From: Cunninghamia lanceolata
Lineage: Eukaryota > Streptophyta > Pinopsida > Cupressales > Cupressaceae
DNA length: 64,000 nucleotides
Direction of reading: 5' to 3'
NCBI GenBank assembly: GCA_027924645.1
Contig: BSBN01000334.1
Coordinates: 124,001-188,000, forward strand
In this document: one piece after another, positions 47,796 to 58,177 of the stretch
Layout of the letters: the number at the start of each line of letters is the position of its first letter
Position numbering within the stretch: position 1 is the stretch's first letter
The notes under the pieces: generated by a model
The model's database searches: none
What the model saw: the letters and a program-made list of their open reading frames with translations, nothing else
What the model was told of the DNA's origin: nothing
Position numbers and translations under genes: made by a program

Positions 47796-50015
47796 TCACC
47801 CTCTTTTACCACATTTGTGTCCTAGTTCCCATTTTTCCTTACAATGGTAGCACCATTTTTCCTTTTCAATTTCCCCGTTACAGACATGTCCATGAGCCCA
47901 AGGTCCCTTGCATTTGAAACATAAGTTTTTCTTTTTGAGCTCATCCCATTCTTCTTTGGAAGGGATGATTTTTTCCTTTTGGTGGAATTTCTCCTTTTGG
48001 TGGAAGGGTTTTGTATGCTCATTTGAGGGTTTGTTATTTGATGAGGTTTCTAGTCTCAACACCATTTCAATGGCATCATCAAGTGTTGTGAGTTTAAGTG
48101 CCCCCACTAATCCTCTTAGTTTCTCGTCCAAACCTTCAATAAATAGGAATGTTAGTCTTTCATCCTCAATTATGGAGACTTGAATGGCTATCTTCTCAAA
48201 TTCATTTATATATTCATCCACGGTTCCTCTTTGGCTTACTAGGGTCAAGTCCTTGAAATCTTGTTTTGGATGTCACTGATCAAATTTCTTGATGAACCTT
48301 TTGGAAAATTCCACATAGGATGTGATGGATTCATGCCCTTGAGTATGCTTCCCATTATGCCACCATTTGTAGGCCAATCCCTCCAAGTGTAGGATGGCAA
48401 ATTGGAGGGCATCCGTCTTGGTCATTGGGCTGAGTAGGGGTAAAAGTACAATGCTGTGTCACACTTTTCTAAAGGAAACGGCCAACGCTGATCCAACTTT
48501 TAAATTTGAATCACGAAAAATTGACATATGTGTTTTAAATTTTGAAATGATGTAAATTAATAAAATATTTATTTTTTAGTATATTTTATGTTTCTTTTTT
48601 TTTTTGAAAAAATTAAAAAATTATTTGAATATAGTTTTTAATAAATTGACACTATAATTTAGTTGCTAATAAAATGCTGAAAAATGAAGTCACATGAGAC
48701 GTCAATCTTTATATAGTAAATTTTATTTGTTTTTCTTCAATTTTTTTGTCTGTAATTATAACTTGAAACTTTAGGGCATGGATATATTTTTTTCCAATTT
48801 TGATAAACATATATTTTTAAACAAATATTAAAATGTGCATGTATTAAAACATAATTGTTTCCAGTCGACGTCAAATTTCATATTAACTATTTATCTAAAA
48901 TAGAAAAAAAATTATACTATCTTGATATCGATTCTTTTATCTAGGGCATCAATTTTTTTTCAATTTTTTTAAATAAGTTTTACTTTTTTCCCTTGACATG
49001 GTAATTGACTTAATGTTTTGTCCTGATAACCTAAATTTAGTAAAAATAAAATGTAAAATATAAATAATAATTAAACTATTAAAATACATCTATATATATA
49101 TTTTTAAACTAAACTTATAGATCTACAAAAGGGTATTTTTATAATTTTAAAAAAATGTTATTTACATGAGTAGAAGTTGTTGAAATATCAAGTTTTTCAA
49201 ATAATTTTATTTTTTTGGAAAATTGGCCTCATCATGGTGCTACATATGCATTTAGCCAACAATTTTAGTTGAAAAAGTTGTGCACATATCTAACTTAGCT
49301 AGAATGAATCTTACAAGATCATATGTTTGACCAAAATTAATTTTTAGTTAGAAATACTTAAATTCACTTGTGCTGATAAGTCGGCTGAAAGTGTGACACA
49401 GCTTTGTGCTTTTACCCATAGAAAGTAGTCATTCAACTTTTGAAGCCATGCATGTGGGGTGATCTTATTGGTTCCATCAAAGTTTGGAAGGTTCACCTTG
49501 TTGGCTTTTTTCTTTAAATCCTTGTTAATAGGTCTTCTTTCTCCTCTTGATAATTCATTCCTCTTTGAGTTACTAAAATCATTGAAGGATACTACCCTTC
49601 TTACTTCAGGTTCTAGGCTTGCATAGGCTCTAGCCATGTCTTTGGTGCTCATGTCTTGTGGAGTTTCATCTTCCCTCCTCAAAGTTTCTTCACTAGGTAG
49701 AAAGGAAGGTAGCAGAATCCTTGAGCTTGAAGAAGAATTGCTATTTTCAACTTGATTAGAGACCACTTCCTTCCCATGAGTTGAAGGAGCCTTGAGCTGA
49801 TCCACGGTGCTACCCACTTTTTGGAGTGTTTCTAGGAGTATTTGAGTGGTCTTTCCTTGCTCTAACAATCCATTAGTAGTTTTTTCATTTTGGTCCATCA
49901 TTGCCTTGGTGGTCATTTCCATTAAGCTCTTCATGTCTTGTGCCTCCATGTTGTTGTTGCGGTTTTGGTTCCTTCTAGAGTAGGCTTGCATTAATTTATG
50001 TCCCTTGTAGGACAT
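47796..50015 (-). pseudogene. Gag of the gag-only element, interrupted by a TIR element
   Basis: Starts MSYKGHKLMQAYSRR at 50015. The Met/Gln-rich N-terminus is followed by KVNLPNFDGTNKITPHAWLQ, a chromovirus-type gag start. After removing the insertion at 48438-49418 and one TAG duplicate, the frame joins as NDYFL and LSPMTKTDALQFA, then AYKWW. One further stop occurs where a Trp is likely (48273-48275). The C-terminus has two zinc knuckles, CFKCKGPWAHGHVC and CYHCKEKWELGHKC. Length without the insert is about 411 residues. Gag would coat RNA for packaging; enzymes must come from another element. Confidence 0.88.
48438..49418. mobile_element. Non-autonomous TIR DNA transposon (about 1 kb), copy 2, inside gag
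   Basis: Left end GGGTAAAAGTACAATGCTGT then GTCACACTTTT; the right end is its inverted copy with about three mismatches, ending ACCC. Flanked by TAG (48435-48437 and 49419-49421). Removing the element plus one TAG restores the gag frame, which proves the 3-base duplication. Shares GGGT ends, the ACACTTTT inner edge and size with copy 1. No transposase. Confidence 0.92.
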
Positions 50016-50107
50016 ACTAATTTCTTCACGTCAAGTTGATCCTTGAATAGAATCCATAGAAATACTTGCAAGTTAGAGTGTGGTGGAGGACACACTTCCT
50101 ACCTATC

Positions 50108-50455
50108 AGCTCAAGCACGCAAGCAAGTAGCTCAAGCAAGTAGGCAAGTAGCTCAAGTAGACAAGCAAGTAGCTCAAGCAAGTAGGCAAGTAGCTCAAAT
50201 AGACAAGCAAGTAGCTCAAGAAAGTAGGCAAGTGGCTCAAGTAGAAAAGAAAGTAGCTCAAGCAAGTAGGCAAGTAGCTCAAGTAGACAAGCAAGTAGCT
50301 CAAGTAAGTAGGCAAGTAGCTCAAGCAAGTAGGCAAGTAGCTCAAGTAGACAAGCAAGTAGCTCAAGAAAGTAGGCAAGTAGCTCAAGCAAGTAGGCAAG
50401 TAGCTCAAGTAGACAAGTAAGTATCTCAAGCAAGTAGGCAAGTAGCTCAAGACAC
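50108..50455. repeat. 21-bp minisatellite in the leader of the gag-only element
   Basis: Units of 21 bases of two kinds alternate: AAGTAGCTCAAGCAAGTAGGC and AAGTAGCTCAAGTAGACAAGC share the first 12 bases. Because 21 is a multiple of three, both strands stay open (plus: QVAQASR/QVAQVDK; minus: LLAYLLE/LLACLLE). It lies between primer site and gag start, so it is leader sequence. A second, shorter array is at 51002-51175. Confidence 0.93.
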
Positions 50456-50588
50456 AAAACATACATGTAAGTCGTAAAGTATACACTTAAGTACATAAGT
50501 CGCACGAATACATGTATACACATAAGCCACAAGGTAAACATTTGAATACACATAAATCACAAAGTATACGCAGGATGGAAGGATGACT

Positions 50589-50600
50589 ACTCTGATACCA
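50589..50600 (-). other. Duplicated iMet primer-binding site next to the truncated LTR
   Basis: The plus strand reads ACTCTGATACCA, the reverse of the iMet primer site, two bases before TGTAATGTCC. It belongs to the partial internal duplication. Confidence 0.8.
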
Positions 50601-50602
50601 CT

Positions 50603-51001
50603 TGTAATGTCCCCTTTTAGGATATTCCTTATTTCTTTTCTTACACACAATAATATCACTAGAAAGGGACATTAGAACTATTAAAGGTCACTCAATCAAG
50701 ATAATATTGAACTTATCTATAATAGTACAACATAAACAATAGCATAATCCACATTTAGTTCAGTTCATAACACAATTCAATATTGACTATGTTCAAGTCT
50801 TAATCCTTATTTCCTTTCTATTCCTCAACCTTGGATGGGGATTTACTTGTCTAGGGTGTGATGACACCACCTCATGGATTGGATTTACTTCACCTCTCCC
50901 TAACAACTTTAATTGTCTAGGACACGATGACATCACCTCATGGATTGGATTTACTCTGCCTCTCCCTAACAATAGCTTGCCTCTCCTAAGGTTGTAGGCA
51001 A
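50603..51001 (-). repeat. Truncated internal LTR copy
   Basis: About 399 bases equal to the plus-strand start of the LTR (as 46171-46563), ending at GTTGTAGGCAA, where it passes straight into the minisatellite (AGTAGCTCAAG). TAGGCAA occurs in both the LTR and the repeat, so the join is at microhomology. Confidence 0.88.
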
Positions 51002-51175
51002 GTAGCTCAAGTAGACAAGCAAGTAGGCAAGTAGGTCAAATAGACAAGCAAGTAAGCAAGTGGCTCAAGTAGAAAAGCAAGTAGCTCAAGCAAGTAGGCA
51101 AGTAGCTCAAGTAGACAAGAAAGTAGCTCAAGCGAGTAGGCAAGTAGCTCAAGCAAGTAGGCAAGTAGCTCAAGC
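51002..51175. repeat. Second array of the 21-bp minisatellite
   Basis: Same AAGTAGCTCAAG units as 50108-50455, followed by a second copy of the leader segment ending in the primer site (51176-51325, compare 50453-50602). Confidence 0.9.
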
Positions 51176-51311
51176 CACAAAACATACATGTAAGTCGTAA
51201 AGAATACACTTAAGTACATAACTCACACGAATACACGTATACACATAAGTCACAAGGTAAACATTTGAATACACATAAATCACAAAGTATACATAGGATG
51301 GTAGGATAACT

Positions 51312-51323
51312 GCTCTGATACCA
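51312..51323 (-). other. iMet primer-binding site of the gag-only element
   Basis: Plus strand GCTCTGATACCA, exactly the 3' end of plant initiator tRNA-Met, two bases from the 5' LTR. Confidence 0.93.
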
Positions 51324-51325
51324 CT

Positions 51326-52724
51326 TGTAATGTCCCCTTTTCAGATATTCCTTATTTCTTTTCTTAAACACAATAATATCACTAGAAAGGGACATTAGAA
51401 CTATTAAAGGTCACTCAATCAAGATAATATTGAACTTATCTATAATAATACAACATAAACAATAGCATAATCCACATTCAGTTCAATTCATAACACAATT
51501 CAATATTGACTATGTTCAAGTCTTAATCCTTATTTCCTTTATATTCCTCAACCTTGGATGGGGATTTACTTGTCTAGGGCGCGATGACAACACCTCATGG
51601 ATTGGATTTACTCCGCCTCTCCCTAACAACTTTAATTGTCTAGGGTGCGATAACACCACCTCATGGATTGGATTTACTCCGCCTCTCCCTAACAACAACT
51701 CGCCTCTCCTAAGGTTGTAGGCAATAGAAATAACTAAGTGTTAACTTGGACATATTTGATATATTTCAACATACCAATTGATCACATTTATCCATAACAC
51801 ATTATGCATTGGCTATGCTTAAGTCTCAATCCTCATTTCTCTTCTAATCCTCAACCATGGATGGGGATTTACTTATCTAGGGCGTGATGACACCAACTTG
51901 ATAGTTGGGTTTACTCCGCCTCTCCCTAACAACACCATGCCACTCACTCACAGGTTGAAGGCAATAGAAATAGATAGGCCTCAAGTTTGAACATACCAAA
52001 AGTGTTGTAAATACAATCTATAGCAATTTCATAATACGTATATATACATGTGTAATGATACTCACAATAATCTTTTTATTATATATATTTATTATTACTT
52101 ATGGCATTCATCACAATATATATATATATATATATATATATACAAAGATAATACTTACCTTGCAACCTTGAACTCTTGAAGGTTTATGCTGCTGCAACTT
52201 AATATTTAGATCTGATTTTCCCAAAAATTAGAAATATTTCTGATTGTTAAACTTGTTCTCCACTGATGCCCCCTTTGGAGAGGGAGTGAAGTTCCTTATA
52301 TATGCTAAGAATGGGGGAGCATGTCTCCTCTTAGGGTCGCCTCTTCAGCATAGATTGCAGCCTTTGTTCATGCCTTTTCATAAGTGTTGCTTATGGTCTT
52401 TAAGTGTTGCCCCATCGTGGGTTTAAAATGACATTTCTTTTGTTTATTGTAATCATTAATATATTAACATATATATTAATACTCATGTTAATACTATTTT
52501 ATATAAGGTTTATATTTATACATTATATTTAATATATAATATTATAATTATAATAATAATTTCATTGCTAATATTTGTATATGTATTTGTTATTTATAAA
52601 TGCAATTAAAATTAATATTATATATATACACACAATTATCATTTAAAATGACTATATTTCAAGAAAGCATATTATGATGTTTAAATCTTTAATTTAAACT
52701 ATATCTTAATATCGGGATATGACA
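51326..52724 (-). repeat. 5' LTR of the gag-only element
   Basis: 1399 bases, TGTAATGTCCCC to GATATGACA, followed by TTTTA. Shorter than the 3' LTR mainly through the (AT)n difference. Confidence 0.94.
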
Positions 52725-53593
52725 TTTTATTAGAAAGAAATGTAGATTTTATGATTAAACAATCTATTTCAATTATTATGAAGTGATTCGATTTTATATA
52801 AATATATTTATTTTGTTAGATTAAAGTAAATGAATATGTGATTGACTTTAGTCATTTAAAATTATGAAGAAACATTGTGACAATTCAATTAATGATATGA
52901 TGGAAATTTAATTTAAGGGTTATAACAATAACATTAAATTGAGACAACTAGTTTTATTGAAGTAAATATAGAAAAAGATTGTTATTAAAATTATAGTTAT
53001 AATATGAATTAGTAGTTCTTGATTTTATTGCTCTAATTTATTTTTTTTTAAAAAGGTTTAGTTACGCCAAGAGGTGTTCCTACATTTACAACACAGATGG
53101 AGAACAAGAGCTAAAAGATTCATAAATAGATTCAGATTCTATGAAATTTTATAAGATTCTGATAAAAATAAAAATATAAAAAAATAGAAGGTGAAAGGAA
53201 TAAAAGAAAAAAATTAAAAAATAAAATGCAAGCAGGATGGAAAGGAAGGTGGATGGCAGTTTCAAAAAGCCATCACTATCCACTAAGATCAAAGAAAGAA
53301 ATATGGAATGGCATATCAAAAGATGCACATTCATCTCTATTTACATTGCCTAGAGAAGGATATCTCTCAGCGTACTTTAGATATATTTTTTAAATATAGG
53401 TATACTAGTACTAGAAACAAACTTAGTTTATTTTATTATTTAAATGGAAAAAAAGAAGTTTAAGTTTAGAAAGGAAAGCAAGGAGACAAGTTTTGCATAT
53501 GATTTAAATTGAAAGAAAAACAAAAAAATAATAATTCCATCTTTTAGCCCTCTTGTATGGTGACATACAAGAGGGCTTGTCATGGGCATGACA

Positions 53594-53760
53594 TTTGGTA
53601 TCAGAGCCAGGTTTCCAACACTTTGGGAACTTTGGGGAATTTGATTAGTAACCTAGTAGTCATACAAAGGGTATGTAGATGGAAGTTGTCTTCATAACAA
53701 GTAGCTAACTCCTCTTTGAGGGCTTCTAGGAGGAAGCCTAATACTAAGAGGGGGAGGATG
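53594..53760 (+). other. Entire internal domain of the giant-LTR element (167 bp)
   Basis: Holds only the primer site, about 130 bases without coding signal, and the polypurine tract ACTAAGAGGGGGAGGATG (53743-53760) that abuts the 3' LTR start TGATGCCCATCC. Confidence 0.88.
53596..53608 (+). other. iMet primer-binding site of the giant-LTR element
   Basis: TGGTATCAGAGCC two bases after the LTR end ATGACA. It proves that the region to the left is a 5' LTR and gives the element plus orientation. Confidence 0.93.
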
Positions 53761-56700
53761 TGATGCCCATCCCTTTCTGACATTTTAGTTGACTTAATTT
53801 GCATTGCTTGGTTATATTAGTTGGATTATATTTTTGATGAGTGTGGAACATTATGTTAATACTATGGAAATTTATGTTTATTATGATTAGACATTATGAT
53901 AGATGATACTGTGGACATTATTATGATTATATTTTATGGATTTACGTAGTTGAACTATATGAATTGATTATATTGAGTAGATGTTTTCATATTTATATTA
54001 TGTGGGAAAAGAAGTGTGAAAAGAAATTGATGCTTATATGTTAGTGATTAAATAAATTATTTTTAAATTAGTTGAGAATGTGATCTTGATGAAAATGGAT
54101 TATTCATATATTTTTGTTATACACTAAGTTGCTTCAGCTATTATTATCATGACAAATGGATATTCGAATTTAAGTGTGCAGGTGGGTGGCCAAGATTCCT
54201 TAAGTGGTTTCGGAGACTCCATAAACCTTATGTCAGAACAGTTAAGCCTAGCCTAACTTGTGGAAGGGGTTAAGGCTAAAATATGATGTAATATTGTTAT
54301 TTGATTTTTATTTTAATTTTTGTTTGTGGTTGTGGTATTTTATTATTTTTATTAATTTATTTAATTACATTTTTGGGAGACTTTTTTTTAAATTAATTAT
54401 TTCTTTTTAAATTATTTCTTTTGTGGGATGTGGATAAATGTTTCAAAATTAATATTTTTAATATTTTATTTTTATGAGAGGATTTTATCTCTTTGTTTTA
54501 ATTTTGGAAAAAGAAGAGTTTTTTTTTAAAAAAAAGAAAGAAAGATTGCTTTCTTTTTTTTAAAGCTTTTAAGTTTTATTTATGGGAAATTTTTGAAAGG
54601 AGTTTTTACACTTTTGAGCTATGCATGGATTTTGAGAATAGAGAATTTGTGAAGGATAGAGAGATTTTGGCTTGAGGAGTTTGGAGGAAATTTGGATTTC
54701 AAGAGCAAAGGATTGAAAATTTCATTCGGGTTTTAGATTTGGCTCACCCTAACTTGGGGAGCTGAGCTAACACTCTAAATAATCTTGCATTTTGATTTTT
54801 ATGAGAATTATGTGAATTGTATGTGAATTAGAAATTGTATGTTATTTTGGGATTTGTATGATATTTTGTATGGATTTTTGAGTTATTTGTCTTTTGTCAA
54901 TTTTGTGGGTTTTGGGTTGTATGGGAGTGGCTCTCCAAATTGATGAGAGCCTCCCATGTCTTGGGGTTTCAGGGAGGTGTGAACCTCTCTTGGGGAATGG
55001 TTGTTGGTTTTATATGATTCATTGTTGAATATGTGATTGGTGTTTTGTGGAGGTTGTGGAGATGTATATTGGTAAAATTGGCTATGTTTATGTGTATTTT
55101 TGGAGGTTGTGGAGATGTATATTGGTAAAATTGGCTATGTTGTGTATTTGTGGAGGTTGTGGAGATGTTTATTGATAATATTTTCTATGTTGATGTACTT
55201 TTTGTGGAGGTTGTGGATATGCATGTTGGCATATTTTGCTTTAATTGAGATGTATGGAGGTTTTGGAGGTGTGTGGTGAAGTGGAGTTTGTTGTTATGTT
55301 ATTGTGGTGATTGGTGTTGTTGGGGTTGATTCTTTGCTTTGTTGAGGAGGTATGTGTGGAGGTATAAGGGTTGGTGGTGATGAAAATTTGTTATTGTGAT
55401 TTGTGGTGATTCTTGATAGTTGTTGTGTCCCCAAGAGGGTTGACTTTTCCCTCCCTCCCCCTAATTTGGATCCATGAAGGATTCTTGTTTGTGAGTCTAT
55501 TCATGGGAATACTTGTTGATTTTGTTTCTTTTGGGTTTTATGTATTTGCAAGTTGTGCTTGTTTATGTGAGCCTAGTTTATGGAGTTCTCCTACTCAGGG
55601 GTGGGATGTGCTTATGCAATCCCTATGGTTGGGTGGAGAGAAGGACTTGGCCACCTATTTTAGCCTTTGTATGTGCGCAGGTTAAGGAAATCTTTGTTTT
55701 CAAGTGTTTGGTTGAAGGAAGCCATTGAGGGTTTCAAGAAAAGAATATTGTGTTTATGAAGTATTGTCAAAGTTCCTTTGAATGAGATTCCTATTGGGAA
55801 TTGTTCCATTGTGAACAAGAGTCTTGTGAAGTTGAAATTGTCATTGGGAAAACCAGTTTGGTCACCATTTATGTTTGAAAAATTTGTATATGGTAAAAAT
55901 GAAAGCACTCCTCTATTCAATTTGATTTTTTATGGTTTTATGGTGTGGCTTGGAATGGCTGAGATATAAAAAGACAAACATAGATATTATTGTTGCATTC
56001 TCATGATTCCAAAAACAAATTAAGTTGAAAGCACCTATCAATGTTGATGTTTCTTTTATTTTTCTTATGTGTTCTTTTACATTTCAATTAAATCTGAAAT
56101 AGTTTACCTCTATTATATAAATCTAAAAATGACTATTATATAGTAGATTAACTAATTGGATTTTAATATAATTATATATATATAGTAATAAAAGAATTCA
56201 TTGTATATTGTTATTAATAACAGAAGCTGTGTATAGAATTACATTATCGCTGAGAAATTTGTATCAAAGAAAAGTGACAAGTTTAATTGTTATCTCTGTG
56301 CCATACATATATTATATTGGGTTCGGCCTTTAATAGGTTGTGGGAGAACCCACGGCATCGCACAGGCCTTACGGCCTATGGGGTGGGCGTGAGTCCCTCC
56401 CATGGTGGGCCATGAGGAGGCCGCAAACCTCCATGGAGGTCACAAGCCCTCCCATGGAGACCACCCTCCATGGGATACATTTAATAAGTTTGCATTCCCT
56501 TTAAAATGTCTCTTAAAAATTTAATTTCCTGTGATATATAATTATCTTTGTCATTTATTTTTACATAGCCAAAAACACATTTAAAACTCTACCATCCTTT
56601 TAGTTAAATGCAATGAACAACAACATTATTTACTCTTATTTATATCCTATTCACTGGTTTTGTCACCTGCACTTTTAATTACTTTAAACTTTGAACTCGC

Positions 56701-58115
56701 CCTCTGTAATTTTTAAAGGTCTATGATATAATTCTTAGCTGCCACCACCCTCCCTCTACTCTTGTTGCATTCAAAATGGCTTTCCTTAATAAATTTTATC
56801 TGCTATACTTTACATTCCCTATACATGTCAGCAATCCAAAGGAAACTTAATAATTCAGATCAAATTGGAGTTAGAATAAATAGTTATTTCAATGATGTGG
56901 ATTTGATTAAGTTAGAGTTGCTTATTATTTTATTGTTGTATTTTAAAAGAATATTAAGTGATAGCTCTATCCATTATTTTAAATAGAATGAGTTGACTGT
57001 AACGCTATTTCCTTATTAGAGGAAAGAAATCAGAAATTAGCTTAGTTTTACATATATTCAAAAAAAGAAAGTATTTTTTGGTGTGATAAAGGAAAAAGGT
57101 TATTTTATGACTTGTTTGATCTTAAATAAGAAAGCGTGTTTTAATTGGAAAGAGACATTCAATTTTAGAAAATAAAACAATAAAGCAAGGTATGTATATA
57201 ATGTAACTTAAACAAATTCAATAATAGTTTTATTTTACATTTATTTAGAAAAAAATGATTGCTTTATTGAGAAGAAAATAAAATAAAGTTGTTGTTTTAA
57301 AATGGATTTAAAAGTCAATAACTATTTTAGAAATTAGAAAGGGATATTAGAAATAGGAATAAAAAGGCAAAATTAGAATTGTTTGATTTAAATTAATTAG
57401 GAAATTAAATTAGCTTATTTTATAGAAATAAAAGAAGGGTAAATGTTTCAATAAGAAAAAGTAATGCTTGACTTTAGTTAGGAATGTTTTAGTGTATAGT
57501 GTGATTTGAACCAAGCCAATTGGAAGTTTACTTATTTTTAAGCATTTTAAATTGTAAGGAAATATTGCAGTTTCTTTTGATTTCTTATTTTATTAGAAAG
57601 AAATAGAGATTTTATTATTAAACAATCTATTTCAATTATTATGAAGTGATTCGATTTTATATAAATATATTGATTTTGTTAGATTAAAGTAAATGAATAT
57701 GTGATTGACTTTAGTCATTTAAAATTATGAAGAAACATTGTAACAATTCAATTAATGATATGATGGAATTTAATTTAAGGGTTATAACAATAACATTAAA
57801 TTGAGACAACTAGTTTTATTGAAGTAAATATAGAAAACATTGTTTTTAAAATTATAGTTATAATATGAATCAGTAGATTTTTATTTTATTGCTCTAATTT
57901 ATAAAAAGAAAAAAAAATAGTTTAGTATTAGAAACAAACTCAGTTTATTTTATTATTTAAATGGAAAAAAAAAAAAGAATTTTAAGTTTAGAAAGGAAAG
58001 AAAGGAGACAAGTTTTGTATATGATTTAAATTGAAAGAAAAACAAAAATAAAATATTTCCATCTTTTATCCCTCTTATATGGTGACATACAGGAGGGCTC
58101 GTCACAAGCATGATA
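53761..58115 (+). repeat. 3' LTR of the giant-LTR element, uninterrupted
   Basis: 4355 bases, direct copy of the interrupted 5' LTR. It preserves the empty sites of the Copia, TIR and gag-only insertions. At 55035-55210 a block with GGAGGTTGTGGAGATG and TATTGGTAAAATTGGC is repeated about four times, against about two in the 5' copy (36414-36490). Confidence 0.9.
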
Positions 58116-58157
58116 GCTAAGCAACTTAGATTTGAAAGAAGGATGCAAAAGTACAAG

Positions 58158-58174
58158 AAACAACGACTTCACCA
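58158..58174 (-). other. Primer-binding site candidate of the gag-protease element
   Basis: Three bases inside the 5' LTR the minus strand reads TGGTGAAGTCGTTGTTT, starting with TGG. I cannot assign the tRNA. Confidence 0.5.
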
Positions 58175-58177
58175 AAA

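Larger units (their letters stand above)
46171..52724 (-). mobile_element. Gag-only (TR-GAG-type) LTR retrotransposon
   Basis: LTRs at 46171-47657 and 51326-52724, TSD TTTTA (46166-46170, 52725-52729), empty site at about 57585-57595. The minus orientation follows from the iMet primer site left of the right LTR and the polypurine tract right of the left LTR. The only gene is gag; it ends about 140 bases from the 3' LTR, so there is no pol. It contains an extra truncated LTR copy (50603-51001) and a minisatellite in the leader, and a TIR element in gag. Confidence 0.94.
35142..53593 (+). repeat. 5' LTR of the giant-LTR element, interrupted by three insertions
   Basis: Pieces are 35142-36745, 43076-43091, 44087-46170 and 52730-53593. 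Starts TGAGGCTCATCC (3' copy TGATGCCCATCC) and ends GGGCATGACA. Contains a segment at about 53060-53405 absent from the 3' LTR. No ORF of known type is seen in the native sequence; the conserved open stretch at 44369-44560 and 55778-55969 is short and unrecognised. Confidence 0.87.
35142..58115 (+). mobile_element. Giant-LTR, almost empty LTR retrotransposon (with three nested insertions)
   Basis: 35142-53593 (about 4565 bases after removing the Copia element, the TIR element and the gag-only element) and 53761-58115 (4355 bases) are direct copies. Only 167 bases lie between them, with a perfect tRNA-iMet primer-binding site at one end and a polypurine tract at the other. There is no room for any protein. 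The element must be mobilised in trans. No clear 5-base target duplication is left (TAATG on the left, GCTAA on the right), so the ends may have mutated or been rearranged. Confidence 0.87.

Noticed and set aside
50026..50553. Leucine-rich minus-strand ORF (and its plus-strand QVAQ mirror) as a real protein
   Set aside because: Produced by a 21-bp repeat whose length is a multiple of three; it lies in the leader of the gag-only element and covers the primer-site side, so it is not a gene.
46171..51002. Reading 46171-51001 as a complete element with the truncated LTR as its partner
   Set aside because: The copy at 50603 stops after about 399 bases and has no target duplication; 52725-52729 carries the true duplication TTTTA.
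50108..51175. CRISPR-like array
   Set aside because: Units are contiguous with no unique spacers, in plant retrotransposon DNA. The same applies to 4740-5300.
37803..53608. tRNA genes at the TGGTATCAGAGC sites
   Set aside because: Only the 12-13 bases complementary to the tRNA 3' end are present; no cloverleaf surrounds them. They are primer-binding sites.
53601..53804. 67-codon minus-strand ORF over the short interior of the giant-LTR element
   Set aside because: Crosses the LTR boundary and polypurine tract and has no recognisable motif.
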